A DNA stretch of 64,000 nucleotides from Arthrobacter agilis (GTDB taxonomy: Bacteria > Actinomycetota > Actinomycetes > Actinomycetales > Micrococcaceae): positions 1 to 64,000 of the forward strand of contig NZ_VHIM01000008.1 of NCBI RefSeq assembly GCF_006494655.1, written 5' to 3'. The translations under genes and the position numbers were made by a program. This document shows, one piece after another, positions 29,077-42,927 of this stretch. Within the stretch, counting starts at the first letter, position 1. Each line of letters starts with the position of its first letter. The notes beneath the pieces were generated by a model. It did no database searches and was not told the DNA's origin. It saw only the letters and a program-made list of their open reading frames with translations.

Positions 29077-30029
29077 GTACGCCCGTTTCTACCGACGCCC
29101 CCCGCTCCACCCGCCGCGGCGCAGTCGTGCTCGGTATCGTGGCGATTGCGCTGCTCGCGTTCGGCTCGACGACGCAGACGTGGCTGACCGTTCGGCTGCC
29201 CCAGGAAGCCGTGCAGACCCCGGACCTCATGATCGCCGGGAGCGACGCCTCGACCCCGGTCACCGCCTTCGCCCTCGTGGCACTGGCCGCGGCACTCGCC
29301 GTGTCGATCGCGGGCCGGGTGGCGCGGTGGATCGTCGCCGTCATCCTCGTCCTGTCCGGCGTGGGCATCGTCCTCTCCAGTCTCTCCGTGGCCCTCGACC
29401 CGGAGGCGGCCGCCGAGCCGGCGATCGGCGCCGCGATCGGTGTCAGCGGGGTGTCCGGCGCCGAGGCGTCCGCGAGCGCCATGCCGTGGATCGCCGTCAT
29501 CGCCGGTGTCCTGCTGGTCGTCGCGGCCGCGTGGGTGGTCCTCGCCGGACGCACCTGGGGCGTCAACCGGCGCTACGACGCCGGAGCGTCCCGCGCCGTC
29601 CGTCCCGCCGCGGGTGACGCCCAGCCCGGGGCGCCACTGCCCTCGACGGGCGATGTCGCGCCGGGCGTCGTGCCCGGGGATCCGGTGGTTCCTCGGGTTC
29701 CTCGGGTTCCTGGGGAACCTGCAGAACCCGGTGGTGCCCGCGATACTGGGGCAGTTGGGTCGACGCCTGCCGGTGCGGCGGAGGACCGTCAGGACGGACC
29801 GGATCGACCCGACGGACCCGACGGACCCGACGGACCCGACGGACCCGACGGACCGGACGGGCAGGACGCGCAGGACGGGCAGGACGCGCAGGACGGGCAG
29901 GACGGACCGGATCTCGGGAACGGGCGGCGCGGCGGTGCGGCCGGAGGCGCGCGTGGGCGTGGCAGCGCGCACGCCGACGAGATCGACAGCTGGGACGAAC
30001 TCTCGCGCGGCAACGATCCGACGCGCTGA
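29073..30029 (+). CDS. Trp-operon-associated membrane protein (TIGR02234 type) with a collagen-like tail
   Basis: GTG 29073 gives 318 residues. The first 175 residues match the conserved actinobacterial protein found inside trp operons: four hydrophobic segments (AVVLGIVAIALLAFGSTT, AFALVALAAALAVSIAG, WIVAVILVLSGVGIVLSS, WIAVIAGVLLVVAAAWVV) and TQTWLTV after the first. Function is unknown; association with tryptophan is by position only. The rest is a hydrophilic tail with runs of PDG and QDG triplets (about residues 240-280), a Gly-X-Y-like pattern unusual for the family. Confidence 0.82.
   Translation: MSTPVSTDAPRSTRRGAVVLGIVAIALLAFGSTTQTWLTVRLPQEAVQTPDLMIAGSDASTPVTAFALVALAAALAVSIAGRVARWIVAVILVLSGVGIVLSSLSVALDPEAAAEPAIGAAIGVSGVSGAEASASAMPWIAVIAGVLLVVAAAWVVLAGRTWGVNRRYDAGASRAVRPAAGDAQPGAPLPSTGDVAPGVVPGDPVVPRVPRVPGEPAEPGGARDTGAVGSTPAGAAEDRQDGPDRPDGPDGPDGPDGPDGPDGQDAQDGQDAQDGQDGPDLGNGRRGGAAGGARGRGSAHADEIDSWDELSRGNDPTR
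29811..29908 (+). repeat. 9-base (PDG) and 18-base (QDAQDG) in-frame repeats
   Basis: GACGGACCC repeats without interruption from 29811 to about 29855, then an 18-base unit GGGCAGGACGCGCAGGAC repeats with decay to about 29908. Both keep frame and preserve a G at every third residue. Confidence 0.9.
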
Positions 30030-30201
30030 CCGGCGGCCCTGACCGGCTGCCCCGGCTAGCTGCCCCGACCCGGCCGACCCGGAATGCCCCGAACGGTCGG
30101 ACGGCCACCCTTGCACGCGGCACGTGGCACGTCGACGCAGTGCGACCCGACCGCCCCATCAATGGCAGAATGGGACACGACCCACCCGAAGGAGATCGAC
30201 C

Positions 30202-30507
30202 ATGGCATCCGAGGCAACCACCTCTACGACGCGCAACACCCCCGCCAACCACGCCCGCATGGGAGATGAGACCATCGGCCACGGAAACAGCCCCGCAGCA
30301 TGGACATGCGTGCTCATCATGTTGGCAGGCGCCGCCGTCGCGTCCTTCGCCTACATCCTCGCGAGCACCGAGGGTAACCACGACTTCGGCACGCTGCTCT
30401 TCTGGGCCGGTATCGCCGTCATGTTCGTCGGGCTCCTCGTCGGGTTCTTCATGCGCAGGATGGGCTACGGCGTCGGCGGCTCGAAACTGAAGAACAACGG
30501 CCACTAG
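30202..30507 (+). CDS. HGxxPAAW-motif small membrane protein
   Basis: A 101-residue protein from ATG 30202 (GAAGGAGA site upstream). It shows the family-naming motif GHGNSPAAWTCV followed by two membrane helices (CVLIMLAGAAVASFAYIL and LLFWAGIAVMFVGLLVGFF) and a basic C-terminus (MRRMGYGVGGSKLKNNGH). Relatives sit between the Trp membrane protein gene and trpC in other Micrococcales. The function is unknown. The trpC ATG follows its stop directly, so the two are co-translated. Confidence 0.85.
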   Translation: MASEATTSTTRNTPANHARMGDETIGHGNSPAAWTCVLIMLAGAAVASFAYILASTEGNHDFGTLLFWAGIAVMFVGLLVGFFMRRMGYGVGGSKLKNNGH

Positions 30508-31335
30508 ATGACGGTCCTCGACGACATCATCGGTGGCGTCCGCGAGGATCTCGCCGAACGGCGCCGCCACGTGTCCCTGGAGCAGATCCGGCAGGACGCC
30601 CTCGCGGCACCCGCCCCACTCGATGCGTTCGCCGCCCTCGGCGGCGGTCTCGGCGGCGAGGTAGCCGTCATCGCCGAGGTGAAGCGAAGCAGCCCGTCCA
30701 AGGGAGCCCTGGCGGACATCGCGGACCCGGCAGCCCTCGCGGCCTCCTACGAGCGCGGCGGTGCCGCGGTGATCTCGGTCCTGACCGAGGCGCGGCGGTT
30801 CGGCGGTTCGCTCGCCGACCTCGCCGCCGTCCGTGCAGCCGTGGGCCTCCCGGTGCTGCGCAAGGATTTCACCGTGGACGAGTACCAGATCTGGGAGGCA
30901 CGGGCCCATGGCGCGGACGTCGTCCTGCTGATCGTCGCAGCGCTCGGTGACGACGACCTAAGGTCCTTCCTCGACCTGACGCACGAGCTCGGCATGAACG
31001 CGATCGTCGAGACGCACACGGAGGGCGAGGTCCGCAGGGCCGTCGCGGCCGAGGCGTCCATCATCGGCGTGAACGTCCGCAACCTGAAGACCCTCGAGAT
31101 CGACAGGCGCGTCTTCGCCGGCCTCGCGCATCTCGTTCCCGCCGGAACGGTCGTCATCGCCGAGTCGGGGGTCCGCGACGTCGACGACGTCGCCGGCTAC
31201 GCAGCGAGCGGGGCGAACGCCGTCCTCGTCGGCGAGGCGCTCGTGCGGCACGCGGATCCATCGGCCACCATCACCGAGTTCACCGCGGCAGGGCGGGCGG
31301 CCTGGCAGGCGGCCGGCGTGGCAGCGAACAGCTGA
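30508..31335 (+). CDS. trpC: TrpC, indole-3-glycerol phosphate synthase
   Basis: TrpC closes the indole ring from CdRP. It is a TIM barrel of 275 residues. [12 protein letters not shown] holds the catalytic Lys, then [36 protein letters not shown] and [11 protein letters not shown]. It starts [14 protein letters not shown] immediately after the HGxxPAAW gene. It is not fused to TrpF. Confidence 0.95.
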   Translation: MTVLDDIIGGVREDLAERRRHVSLEQIRQDALAAPAPLDAFAALGGGLGGEVAVIAEVKRSSPSKGALADIADPAALAASYERGGAAVISVLTEARRFGGSLADLAAVRAAVGLPVLRKDFTVDEYQIWEARAHGADVVLLIVAALGDDDLRSFLDLTHELGMNAIVETHTEGEVRRAVAAEASIIGVNVRNLKTLEIDRRVFAGLAHLVPAGTVVIAESGVRDVDDVAGYAASGANAVLVGEALVRHADPSATITEFTAAGRAAWQAAGVAANS

Positions 31336-31340
31336 CGAAC

Positions 31341-31460
31341 GCGGCGGATCGTCGCCGCGCCAAGCACCGTCCTTCCGGGGACGGCACCAGCAGGACCAGC
31401 GAGCAGGATGCGGCCCGGTCACCCCGGACCGCCAGGATCCCGGGAGGCTTCCCTCCCGGG
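31341..31460 (+). promoter_or_regulatory. three successive hairpins between trpC and trpB
   Basis: Stems are GCGGCG/CGCCGC (31341-31358), CCGTCC/GGACGG (31367-31384) and a perfect nine-base CCCGGGAGG/CCTCCCGGG with a four-base loop (31439-31460). None has a U-tract. They could trim, attenuate or stabilise the trp transcript. No Trp-codon leader peptide is visible. Confidence 0.55.
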
Positions 31461-31491
31461 CCAGGACCAACAGGACAGGATTGCTGAAGTC

Positions 31492-32856
31492 ATGACTGAT
31501 ATGCACCAGGACACCGGCCTGACGGGCGCGGACGCCGGAGCAGCGGACGCCATCGACGCCGGGACGGCGGACGCGTTCCTCAGCCACGATCAGAGCCTTC
31601 GCCACGCCCCCGGTCCCTACTTCGGCGCGTACGGCGGGCGCTGGATGCCCGAATCCCTGATCGCCGCGCTCGATGAGCTGCAGGACACCTTCGAGAAGGC
31701 CAAGGCCGATCCCGAATTCACGGCCCAGGTGGCGGAGCTCAACAAGAACTACGCCGGTCGGCCGTCGCTGCTCACCGAGGCCGCGCGTTTCGCCGAGCAC
31801 TGCGGAGGCGTGCGCGTCTTCCTCAAGCGTGAGGATCTCAACCACACGGGGTCGCACAAGATCAACAATGTGCTCGGTCAGGCCCTGATCGCCAAGCGGA
31901 TGGGCAAGACCCGCGTCATCGCGGAGACCGGTGCCGGCCAGCACGGTGTGGCCAGTGCCACCGCGGCCGCCCTCCTCGGACTCGAGTGCGTGGTGTACAT
32001 GGGCGCCGAGGACACGCGTCGCCAGGCCCTGAACGTCGCCCGCATGCAACTGCTGGGTGCCACGGTCATCCCCGTGACCAACGGCTCGCAGACCCTCAAG
32101 GACGCCATCAACGACGCCCTGCGGGACTGGGTGGCGAATGTCGAGACCACGCACTACCTCCTGGGCACCGCCGCGGGGGCCCACCCGTTCCCCTCCATGG
32201 TGCGGTTCTTCCACGAGGTCATCGGCGACGAGGCCCGTGAGCAGATCCTCGAGCAGACCGGCCGGCTCCCCGACGCCGTCTGCGCCTGCGTCGGCGGCGG
32301 TTCGAACGCCATCGGCATGTTCCACGGCTTCCTCGACGATCGCGGCGTGGCCCTCTACGGCTTCGAAGCAGGCGGCGACGGCGTCGAGACCGGACGGCAC
32401 GCGGCCACCATCACGCTCGGCCGCCCGGGTGTGCTGCACGGCGCACGTTCGTACCTCATGCAGGACGAGGACGGCCAGACCATGGAATCCCATTCCATCT
32501 CCGCCGGACTCGACTACCCGGGCGTCGGCCCCGAGCACGCCTACCTGGCGGATATCGGCCGCGCGAACTACGAGCCCATCACCGACGCCGAGGCCATGGC
32601 GGCCTTCAAGGTTCTCAGCCAGACCGAGGGCATCATCCCTGCCATCGAGACGGCCCACGCCCTCGCCGGAGCGATGAAGGTAGGGCAGCGCCTCGCTGCG
32701 GACCTCGGTCCGGGCGAGAAGGCGTCGGACAAGATCATCGTCATCAACCTCTCCGGTCGTGGCGACAAGGACGTGGCAACCGCCGCGGGCTACTTCGACC
32801 TGCTTCCCGACGACAGCGTCGAGCAGGAGATCGCCCAGGAGGGGGAGCAGCTGTGA
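31492..32856 (+). CDS. trpB: TrpB, tryptophan synthase beta chain
   Basis: TrpB is PLP-dependent and joins indole and serine. It has 454 residues from ATG 31492; a second ATG lies nine bases in. The PLP lysine is in [15 protein letters not shown], the indole tunnel/active-site segment is [11 protein letters not shown], the serine/phosphate loop is [12 protein letters not shown], and the C terminus has NLSGRGDKD. The first 45 residues are a variable acidic extension. trpA overlaps its stop by four bases. Confidence 0.96.
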   Translation: MTDMHQDTGLTGADAGAADAIDAGTADAFLSHDQSLRHAPGPYFGAYGGRWMPESLIAALDELQDTFEKAKADPEFTAQVAELNKNYAGRPSLLTEAARFAEHCGGVRVFLKREDLNHTGSHKINNVLGQALIAKRMGKTRVIAETGAGQHGVASATAAALLGLECVVYMGAEDTRRQALNVARMQLLGATVIPVTNGSQTLKDAINDALRDWVANVETTHYLLGTAAGAHPFPSMVRFFHEVIGDEAREQILEQTGRLPDAVCACVGGGSNAIGMFHGFLDDRGVALYGFEAGGDGVETGRHAATITLGRPGVLHGARSYLMQDEDGQTMESHSISAGLDYPGVGPEHAYLADIGRANYEPITDAEAMAAFKVLSQTEGIIPAIETAHALAGAMKVGQRLAADLGPGEKASDKIIVINLSGRGDKDVATAAGYFDLLPDDSVEQEIAQEGEQL

Positions 32857-33713
32857 CACCACACTCGACCGACCAGCAGGCAGCGGGAGCGGGCGTCGCA
32901 GCAGCTGCGCCGTCGAAGGCCGCCGCCGCCATCGAGAAGGCCCGCCGGGAAGGCCGGGCGGCACTCATCGGCTACCTGCCGGCAGGATTTCCCGACGTCC
33001 AGACCACCATCGACGCCGGGATCGCCATGGCGGAGAACGGCGTGGACCTCATCGAGATCGGTATCCCGTACTCGGATCCCGTGATGGACGGCCACGTCAT
33101 CCAGGAGGCGACGGTCGAGGCCCTCGCCAACGGCTTCACCGTCCCGAGGATCTTCGATGTCGTCGAGGGCATCACCCGGAAGACCGACGCCGCGGTCCTC
33201 GTCATGACCTACTGGAACCCCGTGATGCGGATGGGCGTCCGCGAGTTCTCCGAACGCCTCGCCGCCGCCGGGGGAGCCGGGCTCATCACGCCCGATCTCA
33301 TCCCTGACGAAGCGACGGAGTGGCTCGAGATCTCCGAGGAACTCGGTCTCGACCGGGTGTTCCTCGTGGCACCGTCCACGTCGCCGCAACGCATGCAGAA
33401 CACGGTCGACGCCAGCAGGGGATTCGTCTATGCGGTCTCCGTGATGGGCGTGACCGGTGCCCGGACGTCCGTGGGCGCTGCCGCCCGCGCTGTGGTCGAC
33501 GCCGCCCACCACGCCGGCGCCGAGCGGGTGTGCGTGGGACTCGGCGTCTCCTCGTCCGCCCAGGTCCGTGAGATCGGCGCCTACGCCGACGGCGTGATCG
33601 TCGGGACGGCCCTCGTCGCCGCGCTGCGCGACGGTGGCGTGCAGGCCGTCGCGGAGCTCACACGGGAACTCAGCACCGGTACCGCCAAGGTGTCGGGCGG
33701 AGGGACTGCGTGA
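32853..33713 (+). CDS. trpA: TrpA, tryptophan synthase alpha chain
   Basis: TrpA cleaves indole-3-glycerol phosphate and channels indole to TrpB. GTG 32853 gives 286 residues. The catalytic Glu is in [15 protein letters not shown] and the catalytic Asp in [10 protein letters not shown]. The phosphate loop is [11 protein letters not shown], with a later GTALV. The first 25 residues are Ala-rich and variable. lgt starts inside its stop codon. Confidence 0.95.
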   Translation: MTPHSTDQQAAGAGVAAAAPSKAAAAIEKARREGRAALIGYLPAGFPDVQTTIDAGIAMAENGVDLIEIGIPYSDPVMDGHVIQEATVEALANGFTVPRIFDVVEGITRKTDAAVLVMTYWNPVMRMGVREFSERLAAAGGAGLITPDLIPDEATEWLEISEELGLDRVFLVAPSTSPQRMQNTVDASRGFVYAVSVMGVTGARTSVGAAARAVVDAAHHAGAERVCVGLGVSSSAQVREIGAYADGVIVGTALVAALRDGGVQAVAELTRELSTGTAKVSGGGTA

Positions 33714-34894
33714 GCCTGCTTGCGCTGCAAGGATTCGTTCCGGCGTCCATCCCGAGCCCTCCCGCCGAGTGGGCGAGCTTCGGGCTGGGACCGGTCACCA
33801 TCCACGCCTACGCGCTCTGCATCCTCGCGGGCATCATCCTCGCGCTCGTCCTGACCCAGAAACGCTTCGTCTCCTTCGGCGGGCACGCCGACGCCGTGTG
33901 GGACATCGCCATCTGGGCCATCCCCTTCGGGATCATCGGCGGGCGGCTCTACCACGTCGTCTCCTCGCCGGACGCCTACTTCGGTCCAGAGGGTGACCTC
34001 GCGCGGATACCGCAGATCTGGCAGGGGGGTCTCGGCATTTGGGGTGCCATCGCGCTCGGAGCGCTGGGTGCATGGATCGGCGCGCGCCGGGCCGGCGTCA
34101 AGCTCTCCGCGTTCGCCGACGCAGCGGCGCCCGGCGTCCTCCTCGCTCAGGCCGTCGGCCGCCTCGGCAACTGGTTCAACCAGGAGCTGTTCGGCGCTCC
34201 CACCACTCTTCCCTGGGGCCTGGAGATCGACGCCGACAATGCGAACTTCCCGCTCGACCAGGACCCCGGCACCCGGTTCCACCCCACGTTCCTCTACGAG
34301 CTCCTGTGGAACCTCGTCGGAGTCGCGATCCTGCTGCTCCTGGCACGCAGACTCAACCTCCGCGGCGGCCGTATGTTCTGGCTCTACGCGGCCTACTACA
34401 CACTCGGTCGTGTCTGGATCGAGACGTTGCGCATCGACGACGCCGAGATGGTCTCACTGTTCGGCGTCACCCAACGCCTGAACGTCTGGACCAGCATCGC
34501 CGTCTTCCTGGTGGCGCTGGCCGTGCTGGTCTACCTCGCGGTCGCGCGGCGCCCGGCCGCCGAGCCGTCCGTCTACCTGCCCGGCCGGGCACCCGACGGC
34601 GACGCGGACAGCGGGGCCGCCGGACCGGCATCCGAGGCCGCCGCCGGTGCGACGGCGTCGGCCGACCGCTCCGAGGCAGACACGTCCGGCGAGCCCGCTG
34701 CAGCCCCCTCCGATGCCGTCTCCGCTGCGTCCGACGGGGCGCCGACCGGACCCGGAAAACCCTCCGACGCCCTCTCCGGACAAGGGGCGGGTGAGGGCGC
34801 GCATAACGCTTCAGCCACAGGTAGCCACGCCGCGGACGCAGCGCCGGACGGGCGGAATGATCGTGGTAATCTTTCCGAAACAAACGGCTCCTGA
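33710..34894 (+). CDS. lgt: Lgt, prolipoprotein diacylglyceryl transferase
   Basis: Lgt moves diacylglycerol from phosphatidylglycerol to the lipobox Cys of prolipoproteins, in the membrane. GTG 33710 overlaps the trpA stop; 394 residues. Seven helices are seen; the Lgt signature is GRLGNWFNQELFG, with GGRLYHVV and FHPTFLYELLWN. The last 105 residues are a Ser/Ala/Asp/Gly-rich hydrophilic tail, far longer than in enteric Lgt (about 290 residues). Two lipoproteins in this window (45022 and 46740) would be substrates. Placement in the trp operon is conserved in the group. Confidence 0.94.
   Translation: MSLLALQGFVPASIPSPPAEWASFGLGPVTIHAYALCILAGIILALVLTQKRFVSFGGHADAVWDIAIWAIPFGIIGGRLYHVVSSPDAYFGPEGDLARIPQIWQGGLGIWGAIALGALGAWIGARRAGVKLSAFADAAAPGVLLAQAVGRLGNWFNQELFGAPTTLPWGLEIDADNANFPLDQDPGTRFHPTFLYELLWNLVGVAILLLLARRLNLRGGRMFWLYAAYYTLGRVWIETLRIDDAEMVSLFGVTQRLNVWTSIAVFLVALAVLVYLAVARRPAAEPSVYLPGRAPDGDADSGAAGPASEAAAGATASADRSEADTSGEPAAAPSDAVSAASDGAPTGPGKPSDALSGQGAGEGAHNASATGSHAADAAPDGRNDRGNLSETNGS
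34866..34881 (+). promoter_or_regulatory. candidate GlnR box upstream of gltBD
   Basis: GTAAT-CTTTCC-GAAAC matches the actinobacterial GlnR half-sites (GTnAC, six bases, GAAAC) with one mismatch. It lies in the last codons of lgt, about 345 bases before gltB, and TAATCT within it could be a -10. GlnR controls nitrogen-assimilation genes, which fits gltBD. This is a prediction from one site. Confidence 0.5.
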
Positions 34895-35224
34895 GGAACG
34901 ACGAGCGTTCGAAGGACCCCGCGAGAGCGGAGCCACGGGAGTCGGTCCCCGACCAGCAGTCCCCGGGCCACCGCCCCTCAAGGACGCAACACCACACAGG
35001 CGTGGACTTCAGGTGCGACGGCCGGATCACCTTCCGAACCTGCACCGACACCGCCCTGACCAGCGCAGGATGACCACAGTGACTGCCCGCCAACCGCGCC
35101 GGGTGGCGCGGGCGCAGGCGGTGTGCACGAGATAGACAGACGGTGCCCGTTCCTCTCGGAGCGGTGCCCGCGGGGCCAAGGCTGTCCCCTCCCGACGCTC
35201 CATCATGGGGGAAGGATCCCTTCT
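34895..35224 (+). other. 330-base gap between lgt and gltB
   Basis: No convincing gene is seen; the upstream extension of the gltB frame from 35123 is not conserved-looking. The gap contains a short direct repeat CGGTGCCCG (about 35141 and 35162) and a GGGGAAGGA ribosome site before gltB. A long untranslated leader is possible if transcription starts near the GlnR-like site. No known riboswitch is recognised. Confidence 0.5.
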
Positions 35225-39839
<4,615 letters not shown>

Positions 39840-39847
<8 letters not shown>

Positions 39848-41297
39848 CCCACGCGGATTCATGAAGGTGCGCGAGCGCCAGACCCAGCCCCGGCGCCCGG
39901 TTCCCGTGCGCATCATGGACTGGAAGGAAGTGTACGAGGCGCAGGAGAAGGGCGTCCTGAAGGCCCAGGCCGGCCGCTGCATGGACTGCGGTATCCCGTT
40001 CTGCCATCAGGGGTGCCCGCTCGGCAACCTCATCCCGGAGTGGAACGACCTCACGTTCCGGGAGAAGGGCCGGGAGGCCATCGACCGCCTCCACGCCACG
40101 AACAACTTCCCCGAGTTCACCGGGCGGCTCTGCCCGGCACCGTGTGAGTCGTCCTGCGTACTCGGGATCAACCAGCCGCCCGTCACCATCAAGCAGGTCG
40201 AGGTGTCCATCGCGGACCAGGCCTTCGGGGAGGGCTGGGTCGAGCCGCACCCGCCGGAGCGCCTCACGGGCCGCACCGTCGCCGTCGTCGGCTCCGGCCC
40301 GGCCGGACTCGCCGTCGCCCAGCAGCTCACCCGCGCCGGCCACACCGTCGCCGTGTACGAGCGCGACGACCGCATCGGCGGTCTCCTGCGCTACGGCATC
40401 CCGGACTTCAAGATGGAGAAAATCCACGTGGAGCGGCGCATCGACCAGATGAAGACCGAGGGCACACGCTTCCGGACCGGCGTCGACGTCGGCAAGGACA
40501 TCAGCTGGGGACAGCTCAAGCGGCGCTACGACGCCGTCGTCGTCGCGACCGGGGCCACCGTCCCGCGTGACCTGCCGATCCCGGGCCGCAACCTGCAGGG
40601 CGTGCACTTCGCCATGGACTACCTTGTACAGGCGAACCGCGTGGTGGCCGGTGAGGCCGTCGAGGACCAGATCCACGCCGAGGGCAAGCACGTCGTGATC
40701 CTCGGCGGCGGCGACACCGGCGCCGACTGCCTCGGCACCGCACACCGCCAGCAGGCCGCCTCCGTGACCACGCTCGCCATCGGCCAGCAGCCCCCCACGG
40801 AACGCCGCCCGGACCAGCCCTGGCCCACGTTCCCCACGCTGTTCGACATCGCCAGCGCCCACGAGGAAGGCGGTGAGCGGCGCTACCTCGCGTCCACCGT
40901 CGAGTTCGTGGGTGACGACGGCGTCCTCCGGGGCATCAAGGTCGCGGAGACCGAGTTCGTCGACGGACGGCGTGTCCCCAAGGCCGGTTCCGAACGCGAG
41001 ATCCCGGCCGACCTCGTCTTCCTCTCCCTCGGCTTCACCGGGGCCGAGCCCGCCGGGATCACCGAGCAGGTCGAGGCCGCCTTCGACGATCGTGGCAACC
41101 TCGCCCGCGACGGCTACTACATGACGAACACGCCCGGTGTCTTCTCGGCGGGCGACGCCGGCCGCGGACAATCGCTCATCGTCTGGGCCATCGCCGAGGG
41201 CCGCGCGTGCGCGGCAGCGGTGGACAAGTACCTCATGGGATCGACCAAGCTCCCCGCTCCCGTGGCACCTTCGGACCGCTCCATCGCCGTGCTCTGA
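39840..41297 (+). CDS. gltD: GltD, glutamate synthase small subunit
   Basis: GltD takes electrons from NADPH through FAD and two 4Fe-4S clusters to GltB. GTG 39840 overlaps the gltB end by eight bases; 485 residues. N-terminal cluster cysteines are in [17 protein letters not shown] and [13 protein letters not shown]. The FAD motif is [17 protein letters not shown], the NADPH motif is [15 protein letters not shown], and the second FAD contact is [18 protein letters not shown]. Complete and normal. Confidence 0.96.
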
Positions 41298-41333
41298 CCG
41301 GCCCCCACACCATCCCCTCGACCCAAACACGAC

Positions 41334-41339
41334 TAGGCT
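41334..41339 (+). promoter_or_regulatory. -10 box TAGGCT six bases before pyk
   Basis: TAGGCT, then AGGTTT, then ATG. Transcription would begin at the start codon, giving a leaderless pyk mRNA. The 48-base gap after gltD has no terminator. Confidence 0.6.
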
Positions 41340-41345
41340 AGGTTT

Positions 41346-42836
41346 ATGAGACGCGCAAAAATCGTTGCAACATTCGGCCCCGCAATCGCCAGCTACGAGA
41401 ACACGCTCGCCGTGCTCGAGGCGGGCGTCGACGTAGCCCGGATGAACATGAGCCACGGCGACTACACCGTGCACAGCAGCACCTATGACAACGTGCGACG
41501 CGCGTCGGAGGAGCTCGGCAGGCCCGTCGGCATCTTCGCCGACCTGCAGGGCCCCAAGATCCGCCTCGGCCGCTTCGCCGACGGCCCCCACGCCCTCGCC
41601 CCGGGAGATGTCTTCACCATCACGGTGGAGGACATCCAGGGCACGCAGGACATCTGCTCCACCACCTTCAAGGGACTCCCGCACGACGTCAACGTCGGCG
41701 ACATGCTCCTGATCGACGACGGCAAGGTCTCACTCCGCGCCACGGCGGTCGACGACGTCTCGGTCACCACCGAGGTCGTCGTCGGTGGCATGGTGTCCAA
41801 CAACAAGGGCATCAACCTGCCCGGCGTCGCCGTCAACGTCCCCGCCCTCAGCGACAAGGACGAGGAGGACCTCCGCTGGGCCATCCAGATCGGCGTCGAC
41901 ATGGTCGCGCTGTCCTTCGTCCGTGACGCCGGAGACGTACGGCGTGTGCACGAGATCATGGACGAGGAGGGCCGCAGGGTCCCCGTCATCGCCAAAATCG
42001 AGAAGCCGCAGGCCGTCGACGCCCTCGAGGAGATCATCGACGCATTCGACGCCATCATGGTGGCTCGCGGGGACCTTGGCGTGGAGCTGCCGCTGCAGGA
42101 CGTCCCGATCGTGCAGAAGCGGGCCGTCGAGCTCGCGCGCCGCTGGGCGAAGCCCGTGATCGTGGCCACCCAGGTTCTCGAGTCCATGATCGACAACCCC
42201 CGTCCCACACGGGCGGAGGCCTCCGACTGCGCCAACGCCGTGCTCGATGGCGCGGACGCCGTCATGCTCTCCGGCGAGACCAGTGTCGGCAAGTACCCCA
42301 TCGAGACCGTGCGCACCATGGCGGACATCATCGAGTCCACCGAGCGCCACGGCCTCGAGCGCGTGCCGCCGCTCGGCAGCAAGCCGAAGACCCGCGGCGG
42401 CGCGATCACCCGCGCAGCCGTCGAGATCTCGGACCAGCTCGATGCCAAGTACATCTGCACGTTCACGCAGTCCGGTGACTCCGCACGCCGGCTGTCCCGC
42501 CTCCGCCCGAAGAAGCCCGTCTTCGCCTTCACCCCCGTGCAGTCGACCCTCAACGCGATGTCGCTCATCTGGGGTATCCAGCCGAAGCTCGTGGAGTTCG
42601 TCGAGCATACGGACCAGATGACGTCCCAGGTGGACCGCGTACTCTTCGAGCAGGGACTCGTGGAGGTGGACGACCTCGTGGTCATCGCCGCCGGTTCCCC
42701 TCCCGGACAGGCCGGCTCCACCAACTCCATCAAGGTGCACCGTGTCGGCGACATCACCGACGCGGGCCAACTGCCGGACGGCCACACCTCCTTCATCAAG
42801 GAGGGCGTCGGCCCCTGGCCGGTCAAGAAGAAGTAG
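41346..42836 (+). CDS. pyk: Pyk, pyruvate kinase
   Basis: Pyruvate kinase makes pyruvate and ATP from phosphoenolpyruvate in the last step of glycolysis. It has 496 residues starting MRRAKIVATFGPA. The barrel has NMSHGDYTVH, DLQGPKIRLG, VIAKIEKPQAVDAL (catalytic Lys), IMVARGDLGVELPL and ATQVLESMI with MLSGETSVGKYP. The C-terminal allosteric domain is present (KYICTFTQSGDSARRLSRLRPK). Complete. Convergent with pdtaR across a strong palindromic terminator. Confidence 0.96.
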   Translation: MRRAKIVATFGPAIASYENTLAVLEAGVDVARMNMSHGDYTVHSSTYDNVRRASEELGRPVGIFADLQGPKIRLGRFADGPHALAPGDVFTITVEDIQGTQDICSTTFKGLPHDVNVGDMLLIDDGKVSLRATAVDDVSVTTEVVVGGMVSNNKGINLPGVAVNVPALSDKDEEDLRWAIQIGVDMVALSFVRDAGDVRRVHEIMDEEGRRVPVIAKIEKPQAVDALEEIIDAFDAIMVARGDLGVELPLQDVPIVQKRAVELARRWAKPVIVATQVLESMIDNPRPTRAEASDCANAVLDGADAVMLSGETSVGKYPIETVRTMADIIESTERHGLERVPPLGSKPKTRGGAITRAAVEISDQLDAKYICTFTQSGDSARRLSRLRPKKPVFAFTPVQSTLNAMSLIWGIQPKLVEFVEHTDQMTSQVDRVLFEQGLVEVDDLVVIAAGSPPGQAGSTNSIKVHRVGDITDAGQLPDGHTSFIKEGVGPWPVKKK

Positions 42837-42850
42837 CGGTCCACGCCTGA

Positions 42851-42890
42851 ACGAGAAGACCCCCACCCGATCGGGTGGGGGTCTTCTCGT
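42851..42890. terminator. bidirectional terminator, perfect 40-base palindrome
   Basis: Bases 42851-42870 (ACGAGAAGACCCCCACCCGA) are the exact reverse complement of 42871-42890. The RNA of either strand folds into a long GC stem flanked by A/T-rich bases (TCTTCTCGT after the plus-strand stem), ending both pyk and pdtaR transcripts. Confidence 0.95.
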
Positions 42891-42927
42891 CTGTCGGCTG
42901 CGGGCGGGACCCGGAAGCGGTCCTGCG

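Noticed and set aside
35123-35224. gltB start at 35123
   Set aside because: The added 34 residues ([15 protein letters not shown]...) are not family-like. ATG 35225 has a GGGGAAGGA site and gives a plausible propeptide.
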